Source: Candidatus Dechloromonas phosphorivorans (GTDB taxonomy: Bacteria; Pseudomonadota; Gammaproteobacteria; Burkholderiales; Rhodocyclaceae). From it: 64,000 bases of DNA. How positions within the stretch are numbered: position 1 is the stretch's first letter; each line of letters begins with the position of its first letter. Made by a program: the position numbers and the translations under genes. This document shows, piece after piece, positions 1 through 10,635 of this stretch. The stretch is taken from the NCBI GenBank assembly GCA_016714975.1, contig JADKBR010000017.1, positions 518,522-582,521 of the forward strand. Reading direction: 5' to 3'. The notes beneath the pieces are model-generated. The model ran no database searches. It was not told the origin of the DNA and was given only the letters and a program-made list of their open reading frames with translations.

Positions 1-1
1 G

Positions 2-1219
2 CAGGCGCTGGGCACCAACTGGAGCATGGCGATCCACCCGGATGATCGCCAGCGCATCGTCGTCGAATGGCGCGATGCGGTGCGCGGCCACGAACCCTTC
101 CAGGCCGAGGTGCGCTTTCTGCGCGAAGACGGCAGTATCGTGTGGACCCGCCTGAATGCCGGCGCCATGCGCGATGGGCTGACGTCGCGCGGCCGGGTGC
201 AGACGGTCGAGGATATTACCGGGCGCAAGACGGTAGATCGCGAACTGGCGCTGGCGAAGGAGGCCTTGTTCGAGGAAAAGGAGCGGGCCCAGGTGACACT
301 GAACTCAATTGGTGATGCCGTGCTGTGCACCGACATTTTGGGCAACGTGACCTATCTTAATCCGGTGGCCGAGACGATGACCGGCTGGAAAGCCGCGGAT
401 GCGCTGGGGCGACCGCTTGGCGAAGTATTCCGGATCATCGACGGGATTACCCGGCAACCGGCAGACAATCCCGCACAACGCGCCATCGCCGAGAACAAGG
501 TCGTGGGTCTGGCAGTGGACAGCGTGCTGATTCGGCGTGATGGCGTCGAGTCCGCCATCGAGGATTCCTCGGCACCGATCCACAACCGGGATGGCCGGGT
601 CAGCGGCGCGGTGATCGTTTTTCACGATGTCAGCGAAGCGCGGGCCATGGCGCAGAAAATGGCCCATCTGGCCCGACATGATTTCCTGACCACCCTGCCC
701 AACCGCCTGGTGCTGACCGAACGGCTCTCCTGGTCCATCAGTCATGCGCAGCGGCACCACAAGCAGGTCGCACTGCTTTTTCTTGACCTGGACAATTTCA
801 AGGACATCAACGACGAGCTGGGTCACGTAATCGGTGACCGATTGCTGCAGTCGGTTGCCGGGCGGCTACTCGAGTGTGTTCGGTCCACGGACAGCGTTTT
901 CCGCCAGGGTGGCGACGAATTCGTGATCCTGCTCGACGAAATCGAGCGTCGGCAGGATGCGGCCCAGGTTGCCGAGAAGTTGGTCGCTGCGCAACTTGCG
1001 CCGCACCGCGTTGAAGGCCATGACCTGCATGTCACCCTGAGCATCGGCATCAGCATCTATCCCGATGACGGGCTGATCCCCGATGCGCTGATGAAGAACG
1101 CCGACACCGCGATGTATTGCGCCAAGGCCAATGGGCGCAACAACTACCAGTTCTTCACGGCTGAAATGAACAGCGCCGCCGCCGGGAGGCGTGGTCCGCC
1201 GTCCGCCAACCAGGGCTGA
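2..1219 (+). CDS. PAS-PAS-GGDEF diguanylate cyclase (5' end outside window)
   Basis: C-terminal part of a sensory diguanylate cyclase, which would make c-di-GMP from two GTP. The frame is open from base 2, giving a PAS tail (NWSMAIHPDDR) before the first in-window ATG at 26, so the true start lies upstream. Counting from that ATG, a first PAS/PAC ends near residue 70, a short coiled linker follows, a second PAS spans about 88-205, and the GGDEF domain about 215-385. The catalytic motif is intact (RQGGDEFVILL, near residue 294). An RxxD product-inhibition site (RSTD) sits five residues before it, so feedback inhibition by c-di-GMP is expected. No EAL domain follows. The signal sensed by the PAS domains cannot be read from sequence. 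Confidence 0.92.
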   Translation, partial: QALGTNWSMAIHPDDRQRIVVEWRDAVRGHEPFQAEVRFLREDGSIVWTRLNAGAMRDGLTSRGRVQTVEDITGRKTVDRELALAKEALFEEKERAQVTLNSIGDAVLCTDILGNVTYLNPVAETMTGWKAADALGRPLGEVFRIIDGITRQPADNPAQRAIAENKVVGLAVDSVLIRRDGVESAIEDSSAPIHNRDGRVSGAVIVFHDVSEARAMAQKMAHLARHDFLTTLPNRLVLTERLSWSISHAQRHHKQVALLFLDLDNFKDINDELGHVIGDRLLQSVAGRLLECVRSTDSVFRQGGDEFVILLDEIERRQDAAQVAEKLVAAQLAPHRVEGHDLHVTLSIGISIYPDDGLIPDALMKNADTAMYCAKANGRNNYQFFTAEMNSAAAGRRGPPSANQG

Positions 1220-1384
1220 ACCAGCGTCGCCGCGAATTCATGAGGCGCCGCACATTCATATGTGTGCCAGCGTACCGAGCCGGCTCGCGGTCTTCCGTAT
1301 GCTGGTTTCAAGGCGTCGCCACGGTTCATCGGGAAGGCGCTGGAAACAGAGAGTCCTGTTTTTCCCATCTAAGGAGCTTCAATC

Positions 1385-1699
1385 ATGAATTCAGCAAGCA
1401 AATACCTGTCCGCCATGTTTCTCGCCGCCACCCTGATTACCGCCGTCGGTTGCTCGTCGACGCGAACCCAGGAAAGCACCGGCGAATACTCCGATGACGT
1501 CGCGATCACCGCCAAGGTCAAGGCCGCCATTGTCGGTGAGTCCACCCTGAAGTCTGCCGAGATCAACGTCGAAACCTTCAAGGGCGTCGTTCAGCTCAGT
1601 GGCTTCGTCAGTTCGCAGGCGGCCATCAACAAGGCTGTCGAGGTTACTCGTGCAGTCAGTGGCGTGAAGTCGGTCAAGAACGACATGCGCATCAAGTAA
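1385..1699 (+). CDS. BON-domain lipoprotein
   Basis: A 104-residue exported lipoprotein. It begins with a signal peptide (MNSASKYLSAMFLAATLITA) ending in the lipobox AVGC, so the cysteine near residue 23 should be lipidated. The rest is one BON domain (about residues 36-104) with the usual glycine-centred pattern (VETFKGVVQLSGFV) and a VKSVKNDM end. BON domains are thought to contact phospholipids, as in OsmY/DolP-type envelope proteins. The start is supported by AAGGAG about 10 bases upstream. It is a single-gene unit: a strong terminator follows within 70 bases. Its exact role is unknown; a stress or envelope-maintenance function is inferred. Confidence 0.88.
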   Translation: MNSASKYLSAMFLAATLITAVGCSSTRTQESTGEYSDDVAITAKVKAAIVGESTLKSAEINVETFKGVVQLSGFVSSQAAINKAVEVTRAVSGVKSVKNDMRIK

Positions 1700-1766
1700 T
1701 GGAAGGCTGCCCCGCCGGCCGGTGAGTGACTTCAGGTCAGGCACCGGCTGCGGGATGAAGCAAGCC

Positions 1767-1800
1767 GTCTCACGATGCGTCCGCATCGTGAGACTTTTAG
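1767..1800 (+). terminator. Rho-independent terminator after the BON lipoprotein gene
   Basis: A perfect 13-base inverted repeat (GTCTCACGATGCG / CGCATCGTGAGAC, arms 1767-1779 and 1782-1794) is followed directly by TTTTAGTTT. It lies between the lipoprotein gene and the glucan synthase gene, so the latter should have its own promoter or depend on read-through. Confidence 0.85.
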
Positions 1801-1821
1801 TTTCTGGAAAGGCCATCCCGT

Positions 1822-4800
1822 TTGAGTTTCGGCACGACGCTCTCCGCGTATTTCGGTCAGTTGAAGACCCGACCGGGCTTTGTCGGTCAATCCCGGCGCC
1901 TACCCGGCGACGAAGCGCCGTTGCGCGCCGAACTGTACAGCGCCGATCAGATGGCCCAGCATGGCAGGGCGCTCGCGGCGGCGCACCGACTGGCCGCGGG
2001 AAGCGTCGCGGACCGCCTGCTCGGCCGCCTGGCGGCCAACGAAGACACGCTCGTCGGCGTCTGCAAGCGGCTGACTTCCGTATCCACCGAAAAGCGCCGG
2101 ATCACCCCGGCTGGCGAGTGGCTGCTCGACAATTTCTACCTGATCGAGGAACAGATCCGCACCGCCAAGCGGCATTTGCCGAAGGGCTATAGCCGCGAAC
2201 TGCCGCGTCTGGCGAGCGGAGCATCGGCCGGCCATCCCCGCGTCTATGACATTGCGCTGGAAACGGTCGCGCATGGCGACGGGCGCGTCGACCCGGAAAC
2301 CCTCAACCGCTTCGTCGCGGCCTATCAGACCGTGACCGATCTCCGGCTGGGCGAACTGTGGGCGATCCCGATCATGCTGCGCCTGGCGGTGATCGAGAAT
2401 CTGCGGCGGGTCGGTGCGCGCATCGCCACCGGCTGGGAGGAGCGCAACCTGGCCGGATACTGGGCGGACCGCATGACCGCGGCCGCCGAGAACGATCCGA
2501 AGGGCCTGATTCTGGTGATTGCCGACATGGCCCGCTCCCAGCCGCCGATGGCGAGCGCCTTCGTTGCCGAACTCGCGCGCCGCCTACAGGGGCGCGGGCC
2601 GGCGCTGGCCCTGCCGCTGACCTGGATCGAACAGCACCTGGCGGAATCCGGCCAGACCATCGCGCAACTGGTTCAGGCCGAGAACCAGTTGCAGGCGGCC
2701 GATCAGGTCTCGATCAGCAACAGCATCGGCAGCCTGCGGATTATCGGCGCGATGGACTGGCGCAAGTTCGTCGAGACCCAGAGCGTCGTCGAACAGACGC
2801 TGCTGGAAGATCCTGGCGGCGTCTATGGCGGGATGGATTTCGCGACCCGCGACCGCTATCGCCATGCCACCGAGAAAATGGCGAAAGGGAGTCGTCTGGC
2901 GGAAGGGGCGCTGGCCCGCAAGGCGGTCGAACTGGCCCGCGCCGGGGCCGCGGCCGGCGATGCCGATCATGCCGGACACGTGGGCTTCTACCTGATCGGC
3001 AAGGGCCGGCCCGAGCTCGAAAGGGCGGCCGAAGTCGCCCACTCCGCAGGCGACAGCGTCCGCCGCGCTGCGAGCCGCTTCCCGCTGCTGCTCTACCTCG
3101 GCGGCATCACGTTGATTGCCGCGGCGCTTGCCGGAATCCTTGCGCAACGTGCGCTCGCGTCCGAACTGCCGCTGTGGGCGGCGATTCCCGTTGGCCTGGT
3201 CGCGCTGCTGGCGACCAGCCAACTGGCCGTGGCGCTGGTGAACTGGCTGGCCAGCCTGCTGGTCGCGCCGCATCCCCTGCCGAGGATGGACTTCTCCACC
3301 GGCATCCCGGCGGCGTCGCGGACGCTGGTCGTGGTGCCGACCATGCTGACCAGCGCCGCGGGCATCGAGAGCCTGGTCGAAGCGCTGGAAGTCAGGTTCC
3401 TGGCCAATCGCGATCCCAGCCTCCACTTCGGCCTGTTGAGCGACTTCCTCGACGCGGCGCAGGAATCGCTGCCTGAGGATGCCGCACTGATGCGGCTCGC
3501 CGGCGAAAGAATCGCCGAACTCAACGCGAAATATGCCCCTGAAACGGCGTCGACCGCAGCGGGCCTCTTTTTCCTGTTCCATCGGCCTCGCCGCTGGAAT
3601 CCGCAGGAGCGCATCTGGATGGGCCATGAGCGCAAGCGCGGCAAGCTGGCCGAATTGAATGCCCTGCTGCGCACCGGCGCGAGAGAAGGTTTTGCGCTGG
3701 TCGTCGGCGATACGGCGGCCCTGGCCGGGGTCAGGTACGTCATCACGCTGGACACCGACACGCAGTTGCCGCGCGATGCCGCACGCCAGTTCGTCGGGGC
3801 CATGGCCCATCCGCTCAATCGTCCGCGCTTCGACGAAGCACAGCGGCGGGTTGTCAGCGGCTACGGCATACTGCAGCCGCGGGTGGCGGTCAGCCTGCCG
3901 GGCACCAATCGCTCCCGCCTGGCCCGGCTCTATGGCGGCGAACCCGGCATCGATCCCTATACCCGTGCCGTGTCTGATGTCTATCAGGACGTGTTCGGCG
4001 AAGGGTCGTTCATCGGCAAGGGGATCTACGACGTCGATGCCTTCGAGCGCGCCCTCGGCGGCTGCTTCCCGGAAAACCGCATCCTCAGCCATGACCTGCT
4101 CGAAGGCTGCTACGCTCGCGCCGGCCTGTTGAGCGACGTGCATCTGTACGAGGACTGCCCGGCCAGCTACCGCGCCGATGTACTGCGCCGGCATCGCTGG
4201 ATGCGTGGCGACTGGCAACTCGCCGGCTGGCTCTGGCGGCGCGTGCCGGGCGAGGATAGCTGCCGGCACCGGAATCCGCTGACGGCCCTGTCACAGTGGA
4301 AACTGATCGACAACCTGCGGCGCAGCCTCGTCCCGGCGGCGCTGACGCTGCTCCTGGTACTCGGCTGGACGGTCCTGGCGCCGGTCGGCTGGTGGACCTT
4401 TTCGGTGCTCGGCATTCTCGTCGTTCCGGCGATCTTTTCCGCGCTCTTCGATATCTGCCGCAAGCCGGATGAAGTCTTGCCCAGGCAGCACCTGGCCGCC
4501 GTGGCAAGCTCGTTCTCCCGGCAACTGAAGCAGGCCGCGCTGGAGTTCGCCTGCCTGCCCTACGAGGCGTTCTTCAGTCTCGATGCCATTGCCCGCACGA
4601 CCTGGCGCGTGCTGGTTTCGCACCGGCACCTGCTGGAATGGAATCCGTCGAGCGAGGTCGAGCGTCAGCTCGCCGGGCGCGGCCGCAGCGAACTCGCGGC
4701 GTGTCTGCGGGCGATGTGGTTTGGGCCGCTGATTGCCGTGGCGGTGGCGCTCCATCTTCTGCTGGAGAATCCGGCGCTGCTGGCGGTCGCGGGACCGTTC

Positions 4801-7800
4801 CTGCTGCTCTGGCTGCTCTCGCCGCTGATCGCCTGGTGGGTCAGCCGACCGCTGGCTGTGCACAAGGCCAGCCTGAGCGGTGATCAACGCATGTTCCTGC
4901 GCCGGATTGCGCGGCGGACCTGGGGTTTCTTCGAGCGTTTCGTCGGTCCGGAAGACCACTGGCTGGCGCCTGACAACTATCAGGAATACCGTATTGCCGC
5001 GATCGCCCACCGCACCTCGCCGACCAATATGGGGCTGGCCTTGCTGGCCAATCTGACGGCGCATGATTTTGGCTACATCGCGACCGGACAACTGGTCGAG
5101 CGGACCGCCAGGACCCTGCACACGATGGCCGGGCTGGCGCGCTACCGCGGGCATTTCTACAACTGGTACGACACGCAGACCCTGCTGCCGCTGCCGGTGC
5201 TCTACGTGTCGACCGTCGATAGCGGCAACCTGGCCGGGCACCTTCTCACCTTGCGCGGCGGGCTGCTCGGCCTGGCCGACGAGGCGCTGCTGACGCCCCG
5301 GCTGTTTGCCGGCCTCGGCGACACGCTCGGCTTGCTTGGCGAGAGCGCCGATGCGGCAGCGGCCGGCGCGCTGGCCGCCTTTCGCAAGATCCTCGAAGCC
5401 GCCGCAGCGGCTCCGCCGCAAACCCTGTCGGCGCTGCGACTGGTTCTTCTGCGGCTGCTAGCCGGCAGTGGCGAGTTGCTTGCCCTGTGCGCCCCTCAAC
5501 TCGAGCACCGGGACGAAACCCGGCCCGAAAACGAGGCCAACCACTGGGCGCTGGCGCTCGCCCGCCAGCTCGATGACGCCATCGCGGAACTGGAACAACT
5601 GGCGCCGTGGCTGACCGTCACGCCGGCACCGCCCGGCCTCGAGGTGTTGGCGCAGAAAGCTGCCGACCTGGCCGTGCCGACCCTGCACGGACTGGTGCCT
5701 CTGGAGGCCGAACTTTGCCTGGCCATCGACCTGCAACTGGTGGCGGCGATGACGCCGGAACAGTGCGAATGGCTGGCCGAACTGCGCCGGCGGATCATCG
5801 CCGGCAGCAGCGAAGGACGCCGCCGTATCAGCCGGATCGGTCGCTCGCCAGGGCCTGCGGCGAAATGGCCGAGATGGACTACGGGTTCCTGTTCGACGAG
5901 GCGCGGCATTTGCTGACCATCGGCTACAACGTCACCGAACGCCGGGTGGATACCAGCTACTACGATCTGCTGGCCTCCGAGGCCCGCCTGTGCAACTTCG
6001 TCGCCATCGCCCAGGGCCAGCTGCCACAGGAGAGCTGGTTCTCGCTCGGCCGCCTGCTCACCGGCACCGGCGGCGAGCCGGCGCTGCTGTCGTGGAGCGG
6101 CTCGATGTTCGAGTACCTGATGCCGCTGCTGGTAATGCCGAACTACGACAACACGCTGCTCGACCAGACCTGCAAGGCGGCCGTCGCCCGCCAGATCGAG
6201 TACGGCAGGCAGCGCGGCGTGCCGTGGGGGATTTCCGAATCCGGGTACAACACGGTCGATGTCCATCTCAATTACCAGTACCGTGCCTTCGGGGTGCCGG
6301 GTCTGGGGCTCAAGCGCGGGCTGGCCGAGGATCTGGTGATTGCGCCCTATGCCTCGGCGCTGGCATTGATGGTGGCGCCCGAGGCGGCCTGCCTGAATCT
6401 GCAGCGCATGGCCGATGAGGGATTTGTCGGGAAATACGGCTTCTTCGAGGCCATCGACTACACCCCGGCCCGCCAGCGGCGCGGCCAGACGCATGCCTTG
6501 GTGCGCTCGTTCATGGCGCACCATCAGGGCATGAGCCTGCTGGCGCTGGCTTACCTGCTGCTTGACCAGCCGATGCAGCGCCGCTTCGCCGCCGACCGCC
6601 TGTTCCAGGCAGTCATGCTGCTCTTGCAGGAACGCATCCCCAAGGTCACCACGCTATTTTCGCACACCGCCGAACTGGCCGACGCGCGGTCGACCGAAAC
6701 TGCCGCCGAAATGCCGATCCGGGTGTTCACCACCCCCGATACACAGACGCCGGAAGTCCAGTTGCTGTCGAACGGCCGCTACCACGTCATGGTCACCAAC
6801 GCCGGGGGCGGCTACAGCCGCTGGAACGACCTCGCCATCACACGCTGGCGCGAGGACGGGCTGCGCGACAACTGGGGCACCTTCTGCTACATCCGCGAAG
6901 TGGCGAGCGGGACCGTCTGGTCGACCGCCTTCCAGCCGACCCTCAGGCGCGCCGATCATTACGAGGCGATTTTCTCCGAAGGGCGCGCCGAGTTCCGCCG
7001 CCGCGATTCGCTGGGCAGCATTCTCGGCAGCGGCGAAGGCGAGTTCGAGACCTACACCGAGATCGTCGTCTCGCCGGAAGACGACATCGAGTTGCGCCGG
7101 ACACGCATCACCAATCGCTCGCGGCAGCGCCGGGAAATCGAGGTCACCAGCTATGCCGAAGTCGTGCTGGCGCCGGCGGCGGCGGACGACCTGCATCCGG
7201 CCTTCAGCAACCTCTTCGTGCAGACCGAAATCCTGCGCGAGCGGCACGCCATCCTGTGCACCCGCCGGCCGCGCTCGCTCGGCGAGCCGGCGCCGACCAT
7301 GCTGCACCTGATGGCGGTGCACGGAGCGGCCAACGGCACGATTTCCTGCGAAACGGATCGCCTCGCCTTCCTTGGCCGAAACCGCAGCACCGCCAACCCC
7401 CAGGCGTTGAGCGACAGCACGGCGCTGGCCGGGGCCGAGGGGTCGGTGCTCGACCCGGTGGCTGCCGTCCGCCGGCGCATCGTGCTGGAACCCGAACAGT
7501 CGGTGACCATCGACCTGGTGACCGGCATCGCGGGAAACCGCGACCTGGCCCTTGGCCTGGTCGAGAAATATCAGGACCGCAATCTCGCCGACCGCGTCTT
7601 CGATCTGACCTGGACGCACAGCCAGGTCGTCCTGCGCCAGCTCAACGCGACCGAGGCCGACGCGCAACTGTATGCGCGGCTGGCCGGCGTGGTCATCCAT
7701 GCCAATGCGCTGCTGCGTGCCGATGCCGCGGTGCTCGTCAGGAACCGGCGCGGGCAGTCCGGCCTCTGGGGTTATGCCATCTCCGGCGACCTGCCCATCG

Positions 7801-10635
7801 TCCTGCTGCAGATCGCCGACGCGGCCAATATCGACCTCGTGCGCCAGCTCGTCCAGGCGCACGCCTACTGGCGCCTGAAAGGGCTGGCCGTCGACCTGGT
7901 GATCTGGAACGAGGATCACGCCAGTTACCGGCAGCGCCTGCAGGACCAGATCATGGGGCTGATCGCCTCGGGCATCGAAGCCAGCGTAATCGACCGGCCG
8001 GGCGGCATCTTCGTGCGTCTGGCCGACCAGATATCGGGCGAAGACCGCATCCTGCTCCAGTCCGTGGCGCGGGCCGTCATCGCCGACAACCGGGGTACGC
8101 TGGCCGAACAGCTCGACCGGCGCAGCCTGACCGAAACGCGTGTGCCGCGCCTGGTGCCAAGCCGTCGCTACCGCCCGGAAGTGCCGCCGACCGCCACGGT
8201 GCCGGGTACCGGTCTGCAGTTGTTCAACGGACTCGGCGGCTTCTCTGCCGACGGACGCGAATATGTCATCACGCTCGGCCCCGGCGAGACGACCCCGGCG
8301 CCGTGGGCCAATGTGCTCGCCAATCCGCATTTCGGGACGGTCATTTCGGAGAGCGGTTCGGCCTATACCTGGAGCGAGAATGCCCACGAATTCCGCCTGA
8401 CCCCGTGGCACGACGATCCGGTCAGCGATGGCAGCGGCGAAGCGCTCTATTTGCGCGACGATGAGACCGGCCACGTCTGGTCGCCGACCCCGCTGCCGGT
8501 ACGAGCCGCGATGCCCTATGTGATCCGGCATGGTTTTGGCTACAGCGTTTTCGAGACCTGCACGGGCGGCATCTGTTCCGAACTTCTGGTCTATGTGGCG
8601 AGTGACGCCGCGATCAAGTTCTCGGTCCTGAAATTGCGCAATAAATCAGGTCGACCGCGGCAGATCTCGGCCACCGGCTATGTCGAGTGGGTCCTCGGCG
8701 ACATGCGGCCGAGGACGGCCATGCATGTCGGCAGCGAAGTCGCCCCCGGCAGCGGCGCGCTCTACGCGCGCAATCCCTACAGCAGCGAATTCGCCGGGCG
8801 CGTCGCCTTCTTCGATGTCGACGATCCGACGCGTACGGTGAGCGCTGACCGGGCGGAATTCATCGGGCGCAACGGCACCCTGCAGGATCCGGCCGCCATG
8901 CGGCGCGCCCGCCTTTCCGGCCGCGTCGGCGCCGGACTCGATCCCTGCGCGGCGATCCAGGTTGCTTTCGAACTCGCCGACGGGGAAGAGCGCGAGATTG
9001 TCTTTCGTCTCGGCGTCGGGCGGGATGCCGGCGAGGCCGGTCAACTGGTTCAGCGTTTTCGCGGCGCCCTGGCGGCACGCGACGCACTCGCAGCGGTGCG
9101 CCGGCAGTGGGCGCAGACACTGGGCGCCGTGCAGGTGGAGACGCCCGATCCGGCGGTCAATGTGCTGGTCAATGGCTGGCTGGTCTATCAGACCCTGGCC
9201 TGCCGGGTCTGGGCGCGCAGCGGTTATTACCAGTCGGGCGGCGCCTTCGGCTTCCGTGACCAGTTGCAGGACACGATGGCGCTGATCCATGCCGAGCCGG
9301 GGCTGGTCCGCGAACATCTGCTGCTGTGCGCCAGCCGCCAGTTCGCGGAAGGCGATGTCCAGCACTGGTGGCATCCACCGTCAGGCCGCGGTGTCCGCAC
9401 GCGCTGTTCGGATGATTACCTGTGGCTGCCGCTGGCGGTCTGCCGCTATGTCGTCGGCACCGGGCGATAGCGGCGTCCTCGGCGAAACGGCGGGTTTTCT
9501 TGCCGGCCGCCCGGTCAATCCGGAGGATGACTCCTACTACGATCTGCCCGAGCAGTCCTCCGAACTGGCCAGTCTCTATGAGCATTGCGTGCGTGCCATC
9601 CGCCACGGTCTGCGCTTCGGCACGCACGGCCTGCCGCTGATCGGCTCCGGGGACTGGAACGACGGCATGAATCGGGTCGGCATCGGCGGCAAGGGCGAAA
9701 GCGTCTGGCTGGGCTTCTTCCTCTGCGACGTGCTCAAGCGCTTCAGCGCACTGGCGGCGGCGCATGGCGATGCGGCGTTCGCCGAATTCTGCCTTGCCGA
9801 GGGCGCCCGCCTGCATCAGGCGCTGGAGCAGCACGGCTGGGATGGCGCCTGGTATCGCCGTGCCTATTTCGACGACGGCACGCCGCTCGGCACCGCAAGC
9901 GGCGACGAATGCCGGATCGACTCGATCTCGCAGAGCTGGTCCGTATTGTCCGGGGCTGCCGATTCAAAGCGCGCGCGTCTCGCCATGCAGGCGGTGGACG
10001 AGCGACTGGTGCGGCGCAAGGACGGGCTCGTCCAGTTGCTCGATCCGCCGTTCGATAAATCACAGCTCGACCCCGGCTACATCCGCGGCTATGTGCCGGG
10101 GGTACGCGAGAACGGGGGGCAGTACACCCACGGCGCGATCTGGGCGGCGATGGCTTTTGCCGCGCTGGGCGACCGCGAACGTGCCTGGGAACTGACGCGC
10201 ATGATCAACCCGGTCAACCATGCGCTGTCGGAGGCCGGGGTCGCCATCTACAAAACCGAACCTTACGTGGTTGCCGCCGACGTCTACGCGCTGGCGCCGC
10301 ATACCGGCCGCGGTGGCTGGTCGTGGTACACCGGGTCGGCCGGCTGGATGTACCGGCTGCTGCTCGAATCGCTGCTCGGCCTGCGGCTGGAGGGGGAGAA
10401 TCTGTATTGCGCACCCTGTTTGCCTGCGGACTGGCCGGGGTTTGCGATGACCTACCGCTACCGGGCGACGGTCTATCACATCGCCGTCACGCAAGTTCAT
10501 GGCGCTCCCGAAGGGCAGGGCGCTGCGGTCACCCTGACTGTCGATGGTGTCGCCCGCAGCGACGGGGTGATTCCCCTGGTCGACGACCAGGGTGAACATC
10601 AGGTCCTGATCACCTTGACCATGGCTGGCTCATGA
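1822..10635 (+). CDS. ndvB: Cyclic beta-1,2-glucan synthase, NdvB type (two apparent frameshifts)
   Basis: A very large inner-membrane enzyme, about 2,930 residues when the pieces are joined, which is normal for cyclic beta-(1,2)-glucan synthase. It polymerises UDP-glucose on itself, trims the chain and cyclises it for export to the periplasm. Visible parts in order: N-terminal region, membrane segments near residues 415-475, a GT84 glycosyltransferase domain ([16 protein letters not shown]), more membrane segments, a glycoamylase-like domain ([14 protein letters not shown] onward), and a C-terminal GH94 phosphorylase-like domain with [10 protein letters not shown] and [12 protein letters not shown]. 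The start is TTG at 1822 with GGAAAGG upstream. The frame breaks twice: about 5815-5850 (one base lost) and about 9465 (one extra G in ACCGGGCGAT). The net frame is restored and conserved motifs cross both junctions, so an intact gene with consensus errors is the best reading. The stop overlaps the convergent neighbour's end closely (10630-10635). Confidence 0.9.

Noticed and set aside
305..826. Long antisense open frame inside the GGDEF gene
   Set aside because: It mirrors codon bias of the GC-rich sense gene, has no ribosome binding site or recognisable domain, and the sense strand carries clear PAS/GGDEF motifs.
2584..4269. 561-residue antisense frame within ndvB
   Set aside because: Composition (His, Arg, Gln, Gly rich) is typical of antisense shadow frames in GC-rich genes; no motif; the sense strand is the glucan synthase.
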